From contig CBIFWW010000030.1 of the NCBI GenBank assembly GCA_966186435.1, positions 1-26,872 of the forward strand: 26,872 bases of DNA, written 5' to 3'. Numbering within the stretch: the first letter of the stretch is position 1; every line of letters begins with the position of its first letter. Below are positions 7,917 to 16,687 of this stretch, piece after piece. Below the pieces are notes generated by a model that searched no databases, was not told where the DNA came from, and was given only the letters and a program-made list of their open reading frames with translations. Position numbers and translations under genes: made by a program. Source of the stretch: CBIFWW01 sp966186435. GTDB taxonomy: Bacteria; Pseudomonadota; Gammaproteobacteria; Enterobacterales; Enterobacteriaceae.

Positions 7917-8510
7917 ATGACATCACTTTATCTTGCCTCCGGTTCCCCTCGTCGTCATGAATTGCTCACCCTTATGGGAGTAGCCTTCGAGCGCATAATC
8001 ACGAGTGTTGAAGAGGTGCGCCAGGCTGATGAAACCGCCGCTCACTATGTTCGCCGCCTGGCCCGGGATAAAGCCCAGGCAGGTGTTGCAGCTGCACCGC
8101 AAGATTTGCCTGTGCTGGGTGCCGATACCATCGTTATTCTTAATGGCGAGGTACTGGAAAAACCACGGGATGCACAACATGCTACCCATATGCTGGAAGC
8201 ACTTTCCGGGCAAACCCATCAGGTGATAACCGCTGTCGCGATTGCTGACCGCCAACAGATGCTGGATTGCAGCGTAGTGACCGATGTGACATTCCGCGTG
8301 CTATCCGCTGAAGACATTGCGCAGTATGTCGCAAGCCTTGAGCCAATGGATAAAGCGGGCGCCTATGGCATTCAGGGGTTGGGTGGGTGTTTTGTCAGGA
8401 AGATCAACGGGAGTTATCACGCTGTCGTCGGCTTGCCATTGGTAGAGACCTGGGAACTGCTACGAAGTATTAACGCATTACGGGACAAAAGAGGTAAAGA
8501 TGACGGCTGA
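7917..8510 (+). CDS. yhdE: Maf/YhdE, dTTP/UTP pyrophosphatase
   Basis: This cytoplasmic Maf-family nucleotide pyrophosphatase cleaves dTTP, UTP and modified pyrimidine triphosphates, preventing incorporation of non-canonical nucleotides. It has 197 residues, as in E. coli. Family motifs are in order: SGSPRR at 8-13, catalytic Asp70 in GADTI, EKPRD at 81-85 and KINGSYHAVVGLP near the C-terminus. AAGG lies six bases before the ATG at 7917. The end overlaps the rng start by 11 bases, so both are on one transcript with mreD. The YhdE subfamily rather than YceF is assigned from sequence and position after mreD. Confidence 0.96.
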   Translation: MTSLYLASGSPRRHELLTLMGVAFERIITSVEEVRQADETAAHYVRRLARDKAQAGVAAAPQDLPVLGADTIVILNGEVLEKPRDAQHATHMLEALSGQTHQVITAVAIADRQQMLDCSVVTDVTFRVLSAEDIAQYVASLEPMDKAGAYGIQGLGGCFVRKINGSYHAVVGLPLVETWELLRSINALRDKRGKDDG

Positions 8511-9969
8511 ACTATTAGTAAACATTACGCCATCGGAAACGCGAGTCGCGTATATCGATGGCGGTATCTTGCAAGAAATTCACATTGAACGTGAAGCTCG
8601 CCGGGGCATTGTAGGGAATATCTACAAGGGTCGCGTTAGTCGGGTTCTCCCGGGCATGCAGGCGGCATTTGTCGATATTGGCCTGGACAAAGCTGCGTTT
8701 CTTCATGCTTCAGACATTATGCCCCATACTGAATGTGTGGCCGGTGAAGAGCAAAAAAACTTCGCCGTGCGCGATATCTCCGAACTGGTGCGTCAAGGCC
8801 AGGATTTGATGGTTCAGGTGGTGAAAGATCCGCTGGGGACCAAAGGGGCGCGCCTCACTACAGACATCACTCTCCCTTCCCGTTATCTGGTGTTTATGCC
8901 GGGTGCTTCTCATGTGGGCGTGTCCCAACGTATTGACAGCGAAGAAGAGCGTGAACGTTTGAAAAACGTGGTCGCCAGCTACTGTGATGAGCAGGGCGGG
9001 TTTATCATCCGCACCGCCGCAGAAGGGGTCTGTGAAGAAGACTTATCCTCCGATGCTGCCTATCTGAAGCGGGTATGGACTAAAGTCATGGAGCGCAAAA
9101 AGCGTAACCAGACCCGCCATCAAATGTATGGTGAACTGGCCCTGGCACAGCGGGTGCTGCGTGATTTTGCCGATGCCTCGTTGGATAGAATCCGTGTCGA
9201 TTCTAAGCTCACCTATGAAATGCTGGTGGAGTTTACCGCAGAATATATTCCTGAAATGACGCGGAAACTTGAGCACTATAGCGGCCAACAGCCTATCTTT
9301 GATCTTTTCGATGTGGAAAACGAAATCCAGCGGGCGCTGGAGCGTAAGGTTGAACTGAAGTCTGGTGGTTATCTGATCATTGATCAAACCGAAGCTATGA
9401 CAACCGTCGATATTAATACCGGGGCTTTCGTTGGCCACCGCAATCTCGACGACACCATCTTTAATACCAATATCGAAGCGACCCAGGCTATTGCCCGCCA
9501 GCTGCGGCTGCGTAACCTGGGTGGCATTATCATTATCGACTTTATCGATATGAATAATGAAGACCATCGCCGCCGGGTGCTGCACTCCCTGGATCAGGCG
9601 CTGAGCAAAGACCGGGTGAAGACCAGCATCAACGGCTTCTCCCAGCTGGGGCTAGTGGAGATGACCCGCAAGCGTACCCGTGAAAGCGTTGAACACGTGC
9701 TGTGTCATGAATGCCCAACCTGCCATGGCCGTGGGACGGTGAAAAGCGTTGAAACCGTGTGTTATGAAATTATGCGTGAAATTGTGCGAGTGCATCACGC
9801 CTATGATTCTGACCGCTTCCTGGTGTATGCGTCACCGGCAGTGGCCGAAGCGTTAAAAAGCGAAGAGTCTCACGCGCTGGCAGAAGTGGAAATTTTTGTC
9901 GGTAAGCAAGTCAAAGTACAAATTGAATCACTCTACAATCAAGAGCAGTTCGATGTAGTGATGATGTAA
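8500..9969 (+). CDS. rng: RNase G, single-strand endoribonuclease
   Basis: RNase G matures the 5' end of 16S rRNA and takes part in turnover of some mRNAs, preferring 5'-monophosphorylated AU-rich substrates. At 489 residues it matches E. coli RNase G and lacks the long C-terminal scaffold of RNase E. An S1-like domain occupies about residues 38-125. Catalytic metal ligands Asp304 (TTVDINTG) and Asp347 (IIIIDFIDMNN) are both present, as is the zinc-link CPTC at 405-408. The ATG at 8500 overlaps the maf stop, and GAGG lies five bases upstream, suggesting coupled translation. It is followed by yhdP after 41 bases. Confidence 0.98.
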   Translation: MTAELLVNITPSETRVAYIDGGILQEIHIEREARRGIVGNIYKGRVSRVLPGMQAAFVDIGLDKAAFLHASDIMPHTECVAGEEQKNFAVRDISELVRQGQDLMVQVVKDPLGTKGARLTTDITLPSRYLVFMPGASHVGVSQRIDSEEERERLKNVVASYCDEQGGFIIRTAAEGVCEEDLSSDAAYLKRVWTKVMERKKRNQTRHQMYGELALAQRVLRDFADASLDRIRVDSKLTYEMLVEFTAEYIPEMTRKLEHYSGQQPIFDLFDVENEIQRALERKVELKSGGYLIIDQTEAMTTVDINTGAFVGHRNLDDTIFNTNIEATQAIARQLRLRNLGGIIIIDFIDMNNEDHRRRVLHSLDQALSKDRVKTSINGFSQLGLVEMTRKRTRESVEHVLCHECPTCHGRGTVKSVETVCYEIMREIVRVHHAYDSDRFLVYASPAVAEALKSEESHALAEVEIFVGKQVKVQIESLYNQEQFDVVMM

Positions 9970-10010
9970 ACCTGCTGGGCGTAAGGCCAACGGCTGACAA
10001 GGAGAGATGA

Positions 10011-13000
10011 GTGAGGCGACTGCCGGGTATTTTGCTACTCACTGGCGCATCGTTGGTTGTGGTTGTCGCCCTGTTGGTCAGTGGGCTGCGATTACTGCTG
10101 CCTCACGTCAATAGCTGGCGTCCTCAGATAGTGGAGAAAATCCAGTTGGCTGCTGGGGTGCCCGTTAATATTGGTAATCTTCAGGCAGAATGGCGCAACT
10201 TCGGGCCAACCCTGGAGGCCAGCGACATTAACGTTGACTTAAAAGATGGTGGTCATCTCTCCATCAAGCGCGTTTCAATGGCGCTGGATGTCTGGCAAAG
10301 CCTGCTCCACTTGCGCTGGCAGTTCCGCAACCTCACCTTCTATCAGCTTAATATGCGCACCAACACTCCGCTGGTGCGTAATTCCGAGAGCGAAGGCTTC
10401 CAGGCCGACGATATCTCCGATCTATTCTTGCATCAGTTCGACCACTTTGACCTACGTGACAGTAACCTGAGCTTCCTGACCCTTTCCGGCCAGCGGGCCA
10501 ATCTGGCGATCCCTCAGTTAACTTGGCTGAACCAGAGTAACCGCCACCGGGCTGAAGGCCAGGTGAATCTATCCAGCTTCACCGGCCAGCACGGCGTGGC
10601 GCAGGTACGTATCGATCTGCGGGATGAAGATGGGGCACTTAAAAACGGTAAGGTTTGGCTGCAGGCGGATGATGTGGATGTGCAGCCCTGGTTTAACCAA
10701 TGGTTTAAAGACAATATCGCCCTGGAGAATGCCCGTTTCAGTATGACTGCCTGGCTGACCATGGAAAAAGGCGATATCGCTGCCGGTAATATCTGGCTGC
10801 GTAAGGGCGGTGCCGCCTGGCAGGGCACAGATAAAACCCATCATCTGACCGTCGACAATCTGATGGCTAAGATAAGCAAAATTAAGGGGGGCTGGCAGGC
10901 AGCAATTCCCTCCACCAATATCAGTATTGATAATCAACCCTGGCCGAAGGGCCAGCTGGCACTAGCCTGGCTACCGGGTGCCGATGTAGGCGGCCGGAAT
11001 AATCACACCAGCGATGAGCTACGGGTGCGGGCCAATAATATGCAACTCGGTCGTCTGGAGACGCTGCTTCCCTTGGCCGAGAAATTTTCACCCTCGCTGG
11101 TGAATGTCTGGAACCAGACCCAGCCTAAAGGGCTGATCAAAACCCTGGCTTTTGATATCCCGCTGGATACCCCAGAGAAGTCCCGCTTCCAGGGCCAGTG
11201 GCAGGATCTTAGCTGGAATCAGTGGAAACTGTTGCCCGGCGTGGAGCATTTCTCAGGTGAAGTAAGCGGTGGCGTGGAGCAAGGCCAGGCTAAATTGACC
11301 ATGCAAAATGCCAAAATGCCTTATGAAGGGGTGTTCCGCGCACCGCTGGAAATCCATAACGGCAAAGCCACACTGGGTTGGCAAAAAAAAGCCTCGGGTT
11401 GGATGCTCTCCGGTAAGGACATAGACGTAGCAGCCACCGGGGTACGTGCTGCCGGTAATTTTAGCTACACCCAATGGGAGGGCGAGCAGCCCTGGCTGAG
11501 TATTCTGGCGGGTATTACCACCAATGACGGTGGGCAGGCCTGGCGCTACTTCCCGGAAAATTTAATGGGTAAGTCGCTAGTAGATTACCTCAGTGGAGCC
11601 ATCAAAGGCGGTAAGGCGCAGGATGCCACCCTGGTTTATGCCGGTAATCCTCACGATTTCCCTTACAAACACAATGAAGGTCAGTTTGAGGTTTCGGTGC
11701 CGCTGAAGGATGCTACCTATGCTTTCCAGCCGGACTGGCCTGCGCTGGAACATTTCGATATCAATCTGGACTTCGTTAACGACAGCCTGTGGATGAAGGC
11801 CCCGGAGGTTAACCTCGGCGGTGTGAAAGGCCGGAATGTGGCAGTCTATATCCCCGATTACGGCAAAGAGCGGCTATATGTCGATGCCGATGTTGCCGGG
11901 CCGGGGCCAGCCGTCGGGCCGTATTTTCAACAAACCCCTCTCAATGACTCACTGGCTGCCGCTCTAAAAGAGTTGAAACTCACTGGTGATGTAAATGCTC
12001 GCTTACATCTGGATATTCCCTTTGACGGCACCATGACCACCGCCAAGGGCAATGTGATGCTGAAAAACAATACGCTGGAAGTGGTGCCATTAGGTACCAC
12101 CCTGAAAGGGCTGACTGGCGAATTCGCTTTTGAAAACGGCAACCTGCAAAGTAAGCCGCTTCAGGCAAGCTGGTTTAATCAGCCGGTCACCGTCGATTTC
12201 AACACCCAGGAAGGGGCGAAAGCCTTTAGCGTGGGGGTGAACCTGAAAGCCGATTGGCAGCCTGCCAAAACCGGCTATCTGCCACGCCAGATTGAACACG
12301 AGATCCGTGGCAGCGTGCCGTGGCAGGGGAAAGTGGCGATTGAATTGCCTTATCACGGTTCGGCCAATTATAACGTTGAGCTGAATGGCGACCTGCGTGG
12401 GATACACAGCACTCTGCCCGCTCCGGCCAATAAGCCAGCAGGTGAAGCATTACCGTTAAAAGTGGTAGTGAAAGGGGATCTTAAACACTTCGACCTCACC
12501 GGCAACTTGGGCAGCAAAACCCACTTCAACAGCCGCTGGTTACTGCTTCAAAAGCTCACCCTTGACCGGGCTATTTTTGCCGCCGACAGCCGGACCATTC
12601 CACCCTTGCCAGACCAGTCCGGCGTTGAGCTTAACCTACCGCCGCTGGATGGGGCCGAATGGTTGGCACTGTTTAGCGGTGAGGCCGCCGATGAAGTTAG
12701 CGGCTCCACCGAATTCCCGCAGCGTATCACCCTGCATACTGCCGCATTGACGTTGGGCGGCCAGCGTTGGAACAACCTGAGCCTGGTTTCCCAGCCTGAT
12801 TTTAATGGCACCCGGGTAGAAGCCCAGAGCAGGGAAGTGAACGGCACCCTGCTGATGCGCCGCAGCGGGCCATGGCTGGCCCAGCTGAAATACCTCTACT
12901 ACAACCCGAATTGGCAGCCGGATGTAAAAGATATCGCCTCAGGCGGTACCCAGGCGGCAACCAGCGCCACGGCGATAGATTTCAGCCGCTGGCCCGATCT

Positions 13001-13817
13001 CCAGCTACGCTGTGCCGAATGCTGGTTATGGGGGCAGAAGTATGGGCTGATCGACGGGGATCTGGTGGTAAAGGGGAACACGGTTTCTTTACAGAATGGG
13101 TTAGTGAACACGGGCTTCGCGCGGCTCACCGCCAATGGCGAATGGGTCAATCAGCCCGGCGGTGTACGCACTTCTCTGAAAGGCCATTTGAAAGGCGATA
13201 AGCTGGATGAGGCGGCAAACTTCTTCGGGGCCAGCACCCCGGTACAGGGTTCATCTTTTAATGTGGATTATGATTTGCACTGGCGCGATGTGCCCTGGAA
13301 ACCGCAGGAGTCATCCCTGAACGGCATTTTGAAAGTTCACCTCGGCAAAGGCGAAATCGCCGATTTGGGTACCGGTCATGCCGGCCAATTGCTGCGTTTG
13401 GTGAGTTTTGATGCACTGATGCGCAAACTGCGCTTCGATTTTAGTGATACCTTTGGCAGTGGGTTCTACTTTGACTCCATCCGCAGCACCTCGTGGATCA
13501 AAGACGGGATCATGAATACTGACAACACGCTGGTGGATGGCCTGGAAGCGGATATCGCCATGAAAGGCTCGGTGGATTTGGTGCGCCGCCGGTTGGATAT
13601 GGAAGCGGTGGTAGCGCCAGAGATCTCAGCCACCGTCGGGGTTGCCGCCGCCTTTGCTGTTAACCCGATAGTAGGTGCCGCTGTGTTTGCTGCCAGCAAA
13701 GTGCTGGGGCCAATCTGGAGTAAAATCTCGGTGCTGCGTTATCACATTACCGGGCCGATGGAGAAACCGCAAATCAATGAGGTGCTGCGCCAGCCGCGCA
13801 GTGTCAAAGAGCAATGA
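10011..13817 (+). CDS. yhdP: YhdP, AsmA-like envelope phospholipid transport protein
   Basis: YhdP is one of three partly redundant AsmA-like proteins (with TamB and YdbH) that bridge inner and outer membranes for phospholipid transport. It has 1268 residues, against 1266 in E. coli, with an N-terminal membrane anchor at about 6-30. A very long beta-rich region follows with no other membrane segment, and the conserved C-terminal AsmA-like end includes a glycine/alanine-rich stretch near residues 1200-1235. I chose the GTG at 10011 because AAGGAG lies six to seven bases upstream and the N-terminus MRRLPGILLLTGA matches the family. The neighbouring ATG at 10007 is in another frame. There is no frameshift despite the length. 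Confidence 0.96.
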   Translation: MRRLPGILLLTGASLVVVVALLVSGLRLLLPHVNSWRPQIVEKIQLAAGVPVNIGNLQAEWRNFGPTLEASDINVDLKDGGHLSIKRVSMALDVWQSLLHLRWQFRNLTFYQLNMRTNTPLVRNSESEGFQADDISDLFLHQFDHFDLRDSNLSFLTLSGQRANLAIPQLTWLNQSNRHRAEGQVNLSSFTGQHGVAQVRIDLRDEDGALKNGKVWLQADDVDVQPWFNQWFKDNIALENARFSMTAWLTMEKGDIAAGNIWLRKGGAAWQGTDKTHHLTVDNLMAKISKIKGGWQAAIPSTNISIDNQPWPKGQLALAWLPGADVGGRNNHTSDELRVRANNMQLGRLETLLPLAEKFSPSLVNVWNQTQPKGLIKTLAFDIPLDTPEKSRFQGQWQDLSWNQWKLLPGVEHFSGEVSGGVEQGQAKLTMQNAKMPYEGVFRAPLEIHNGKATLGWQKKASGWMLSGKDIDVAATGVRAAGNFSYTQWEGEQPWLSILAGITTNDGGQAWRYFPENLMGKSLVDYLSGAIKGGKAQDATLVYAGNPHDFPYKHNEGQFEVSVPLKDATYAFQPDWPALEHFDINLDFVNDSLWMKAPEVNLGGVKGRNVAVYIPDYGKERLYVDADVAGPGPAVGPYFQQTPLNDSLAAALKELKLTGDVNARLHLDIPFDGTMTTAKGNVMLKNNTLEVVPLGTTLKGLTGEFAFENGNLQSKPLQASWFNQPVTVDFNTQEGAKAFSVGVNLKADWQPAKTGYLPRQIEHEIRGSVPWQGKVAIELPYHGSANYNVELNGDLRGIHSTLPAPANKPAGEALPLKVVVKGDLKHFDLTGNLGSKTHFNSRWLLLQKLTLDRAIFAADSRTIPPLPDQSGVELNLPPLDGAEWLALFSGEAADEVSGSTEFPQRITLHTAALTLGGQRWNNLSLVSQPDFNGTRVEAQSREVNGTLLMRRSGPWLAQLKYLYYNPNWQPDVKDIASGGTQAATSATAIDFSRWPDLQLRCAECWLWGQKYGLIDGDLVVKGNTVSLQNGLVNTGFARLTANGEWVNQPGGVRTSLKGHLKGDKLDEAANFFGASTPVQGSSFNVDYDLHWRDVPWKPQESSLNGILKVHLGKGEIADLGTGHAGQLLRLVSFDALMRKLRFDFSDTFGSGFYFDSIRSTSWIKDGIMNTDNTLVDGLEADIAMKGSVDLVRRRLDMEAVVAPEISATVGVAAAFAVNPIVGAAVFAASKVLGPIWSKISVLRYHITGPMEKPQINEVLRQPRSVKEQ

Positions 13818-13883
13818 TTTGACGTGGATGGTGAATTACCCCACTCTTTTGACATACACGCCCTATAACTGAGTAGCGAAATA

Positions 13884-15329
13884 ATGAGTCTGAACCTGGT
13901 AACTGAGCAGTTGCTGTCTGCTAATGGTCTAAGCCACCAAGATCTGTTTTCCATTCTTGGTCAATTGTCTGAGCGCCGTCTGGATTATGGCGATCTCTAT
14001 TTTCAGTCCAGCTATCACGAATCCTGGGTACTTGAAGATCGCATCGTCAAGGATGGCTCTTACAATATCGACCAAGGCGTGGGTGTCCGGGCAATCAGCG
14101 GTGAGAAAACCGGTTTTGCTTACGCTGACCAGATTGGTCTGCTGGCCCTACAACAAAGCGCCACGGCTGCCCGTAGCATCGTGCGTGAAACCGGGAATGG
14201 TAAAGCTCACACCCTGGGTGCGGTAGAGCACACCCCGCTGTACACCAGCCTTGACCCGCTGCAAAGCCTGACTCGCGAGGAAAAGCTCGATATCCTTAAG
14301 CGGGTGGATAGTGTGGCCCGTGCTTTTGACTCACGGGTGCAGGAAGTGAGTGCCAGCCTAACGGGGGTCTACGAGCTGATCCTGGTGGCCGCTACGGACG
14401 GGACGCTGGCGGCAGATGTTCGCCCGCTGGTGCGTTTGTCTGTTAGCGTTCAGGTAGAGGAAGACGGCAAACGTGAACGTGGCTCCAGTGGCGGCGGTGG
14501 CCGTTTTGGCTATGAATGGTTCCTGGCCGATGCCGATGGCGAAGTCCGTGCCGATGCTTGGGCGAAAGAAGCGGTGCGTATGGCGCTGGTTAACCTCTCT
14601 GCGGTAGCAGCCCCGGCAGGGACTATGCCAGTAGTATTGGGCGCTGGCTGGCCGGGTGTGCTGTTGCATGAAGCCGTCGGCCACGGCCTGGAAGGGGACT
14701 TCAACCGTCGCGGCACTTCAGTATTCAGCGGCCAAATGGGCCAACTGGTGGCATCTGAGCTTTGCACCATCGTTGACGATGGCACTATGGCAAACCGCCG
14801 TGGCTCAGTATCAATTGATGATGAAGGCGTGCCGGGCCAGTACAACGTGCTAATCGAAAACGGCATCCTGAAAGGCTATATGCAGGATAAGATGAACGCC
14901 CGTCTAATGGGGATGGCACCAACCGGTAACGGCCGCCGTGAGTCCTATGCTCACCTGCCAATGCCGCGTATGACTAACACCTATATGCTGGCTGGCAAAT
15001 CCACCCCGCAGGAGATCATCGAATCCGTAGATTTCGGTATCTTTGCGCCGAACTTCGGCGGCGGCCAGGTGGACATCACTTCCGGTAAATTCGTGTTCTC
15101 CACCTCTGAGGCGTACCTCATTGAGAAAGGCAAGGTCACTAAGCCGGTGAAAGGTGCCACCCTGATTGGCTCCGGTATCGAAACCATGCAGCAAGTTTCC
15201 ATGGTGGGTAACGACCTGCGTCTGGATGCCGGTGTGGGTGTGTGTGGGAAAGAGGGCCAGAGCCTGCCGGTAGGGGTGGGTCAGCCGACGCTGAAAGTCG
15301 ATAACTTGACCGTCGGCGGCACCGCTTGA
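13884..15329 (+). CDS. tldD: TldD, metalloprotease subunit
   Basis: TldD forms a heterodimeric zinc protease with TldE (PmbA) that cleaves unstructured peptides; in E. coli it acts in microcin B17 maturation and CcdA degradation. It has 481 residues, as in E. coli. The metal site HEAVGH starts at residue 262 (His262, Glu263, His266), and the third ligand Cys454 is present in GVGVCGKEG. The partner gene tldE is not nearby, which is also so in E. coli. The ATG at 13884 has only a weak ribosome binding site. The 66-base gap after yhdP contains TTGACA and TATAAC only 9 bases apart, which is too close for a normal promoter. It probably belongs to the rightward mre-yhdP transcript. Confidence 0.97.
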   Translation: MSLNLVTEQLLSANGLSHQDLFSILGQLSERRLDYGDLYFQSSYHESWVLEDRIVKDGSYNIDQGVGVRAISGEKTGFAYADQIGLLALQQSATAARSIVRETGNGKAHTLGAVEHTPLYTSLDPLQSLTREEKLDILKRVDSVARAFDSRVQEVSASLTGVYELILVAATDGTLAADVRPLVRLSVSVQVEEDGKRERGSSGGGGRFGYEWFLADADGEVRADAWAKEAVRMALVNLSAVAAPAGTMPVVLGAGWPGVLLHEAVGHGLEGDFNRRGTSVFSGQMGQLVASELCTIVDDGTMANRRGSVSIDDEGVPGQYNVLIENGILKGYMQDKMNARLMGMAPTGNGRRESYAHLPMPRMTNTYMLAGKSTPQEIIESVDFGIFAPNFGGGQVDITSGKFVFSTSEAYLIEKGKVTKPVKGATLIGSGIETMQQVSMVGNDLRLDAGVGVCGKEGQSLPVGVGQPTLKVDNLTVGGTA

Positions 15330-15337
15330 TATCACAT

Positions 15338-15366
15338 GGCCGGGTTAGTCCCGGCCTGCTTCTTTT
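15338..15366 (+). terminator. terminator of tldD overlapping the aaeR 3' end
   Basis: GGCCGGG (15338-15344), loop TTAGT and CCCGGCC (15350-15356) form a perfect 7-base stem followed by TGCTTCTTTT. It lies eight bases past the tldD stop and runs into the last codons of the convergent aaeR. On the minus strand no T tract follows, so termination is expected mainly for the rightward transcript. Confidence 0.75.
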
Positions 15367-16292
15367 GCTCGTCCGTTGCGCTTGCGCACCTCCTGATACA
15401 ACTGCGCCACCCCATCAAAGTAAGCCGTTAATGAATCAATACACACCCGCACCTTCAGCGGCAACTTATCCTTTTCTGTATACAGGGCATACACCGGGCG
15501 CGGTTCCGATTGATAACTCGGGAACAGGATCGCCAGTTCGCCCGAGTTAATCTCATCTATAACCCACATTAGGGGGACGTAGGCAATACCTGCCCCGGCC
15601 CGCAGCCATCTCGATAAAGTCATAGGATCATTAGTAACAAAGCGCCCCTGTGGGCTTAGCAGAATGGTGGAGCCTTCCGGCGAGACCAGCTCAAATTCAT
15701 TATCAGGCCGCACGCTATAGGTTAGCCAGGAATGATTGGCTAACTCGTTGGGCTTTTCCGGCATACCATTAAGTGCTAAGTAGGATCGTGCCGCGCAAAC
15801 CACCATCGGCATCGACCCTAACCGGCGTGAGAACAGACTAGAATCCCTTAATGCACCCACCCGAATCACCAGGTCTAACCCATCTGCTATCAGGTCGGGC
15901 GCAGGGATACCCGTTACCAGATTGACGGTTAAACCTGGATACTCTTTCAGCATGTTGGCGGTCATCACAGCGAGCACATTTTGTGCCACCGTTGAAGAAC
16001 TGCCAATACGCAGGGTGCCGATAGGGGTGTTGTTAAAGGAATAAAGATGCTCGTGAACCTCCTGCACTTCCTGCATCATGCGGCGGCAGCCCTGGTAGTA
16101 AATTTTACCGGCTTCCGTCAGCCCAATGCTGCGGGTGCTGCGGTTTAACAGCTTTACCTGTAGTTCATCTTCCAGTTTTGAGATGGTCTGGCTGATGGAC
16201 GAAACGCTCATTTCTAGTTGGCGAGCAGTTGCCGTAAAAGAGCCAAGTTCAACGACTCTGGCAAATACGGACATTCGTTTAAGACGTTCCAT
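15345..16292 (-). CDS. aaeR: AaeR, LysR-type activator of the aaeXAB efflux genes
   Basis: AaeR is a LysR-family regulator; in E. coli it activates aaeXAB in response to aromatic carboxylic acids such as p-hydroxybenzoate. It has 315 residues (309 in E. coli). The N-terminal winged helix-turn-helix covers residues 1-60, with the recognition segment around SVSSISQTISKLEDEL, and the effector-binding domain covers about 90-295. The ATG at 16292 gives the family N-terminus MERLKRMSVFARV. Divergence from aaeX is the classical arrangement for an autoregulated LysR gene with a shared operator. The C-terminus ends inside the tldD terminator hairpin. Confidence 0.96.
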   Translation of the reverse strand: MERLKRMSVFARVVELGSFTATARQLEMSVSSISQTISKLEDELQVKLLNRSTRSIGLTEAGKIYYQGCRRMMQEVQEVHEHLYSFNNTPIGTLRIGSSSTVAQNVLAVMTANMLKEYPGLTVNLVTGIPAPDLIADGLDLVIRVGALRDSSLFSRRLGSMPMVVCAARSYLALNGMPEKPNELANHSWLTYSVRPDNEFELVSPEGSTILLSPQGRFVTNDPMTLSRWLRAGAGIAYVPLMWVIDEINSGELAILFPSYQSEPRPVYALYTEKDKLPLKVRVCIDSLTAYFDGVAQLYQEVRKRNGRAKEAGRD

Positions 16293-16310
16293 TGTTAACT
16301 CTGGCTTAAA

Positions 16311-16326
16311 AGTGATTTAGATCACA
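16311..16326. promoter_or_regulatory. CRP-like palindrome upstream of aaeR
   Basis: AGTGATTTAGATCACA matches the CRP consensus TGTGA-N6-TCACA at nine of ten positions. Its centre is 26 bases upstream of the aaeR start, in the 184-base aaeR-aaeX gap. It suggests catabolite control of aaeR or of the whole divergent unit; binding is not demonstrated. Confidence 0.5.
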
Positions 16327-16345
16327 TATTATAGATAACAGCATA

Positions 16346-16361
16346 ATGGTTACGTTACCAT
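16346..16361. promoter_or_regulatory. candidate AaeR operator
   Basis: The interrupted dyad ATGGT (16346-16350), six bases, ACCAT (16357-16361) lies in the aaeR-aaeX gap. LysR regulators bind such dyads in shared divergent promoters. It is the clearest symmetric element there apart from the CRP-like site, but assigning it to AaeR is inference from position. Confidence 0.3.
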
Positions 16362-16476
16362 ATTGTCATTAAGGCAAATGAATCGCGCTCTCACCCGGTA
16401 CGCCTCAAATCAAGACTTTAGTGCGACTTTATTGCTCAGAAATTAGTATTGCCTGCGCGTTTTATTCAGGAAAATC

Positions 16477-16680
16477 ATGAGTTTATTTCCAGTTATCGTG
16501 GTGTTTGGCTTATCCTTTCCACCGATATTTTTCGAATTGCTTATTTCGCTAGCCTTGTTTTGGCTGGTGCGTACAGTGCTGGCCCCGACCGGAATCTATG
16601 ATTTTGTCTGGCATCCGGCACTTTTTAATACGGCGTTGTATTGCTGCCTGTTTTGGCTGATATCACGTCTATTTGTTTGA
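16477..16680 (+). CDS. aaeX: AaeX, small membrane protein of the aaeXAB operon
   Basis: This 67-residue membrane protein of the DUF1656 family is the first gene of the aromatic acid efflux operon. Two hydrophobic helices are visible at about 4-31 and 47-66, with the conserved PTGIYDFVWHPALFN segment between them. The sequence is nearly that of E. coli AaeX. Its biochemical role is unknown, though DUF1656 proteins regularly accompany HlyD/FUSC-type pumps. GAGG inside its last codons serves as the ribosome binding site of aaeA, seven bases downstream. Confidence 0.96.
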   Translation: MSLFPVIVVFGLSFPPIFFELLISLALFWLVRTVLAPTGIYDFVWHPALFNTALYCCLFWLISRLFV

Positions 16681-16687
16681 GGTTGAT

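Noticed and set aside
9043..9585. A 180-codon open frame antisense to rng
   Set aside because: It is opposite a highly conserved catalytic region of RNase G, and the translated product shows no family features.
13849..13869. TTGACA and TATAAC upstream of tldD as a promoter
   Set aside because: The two hexamers are only 9 bases apart, far below the 16-18 needed, and no better partner for either is present.
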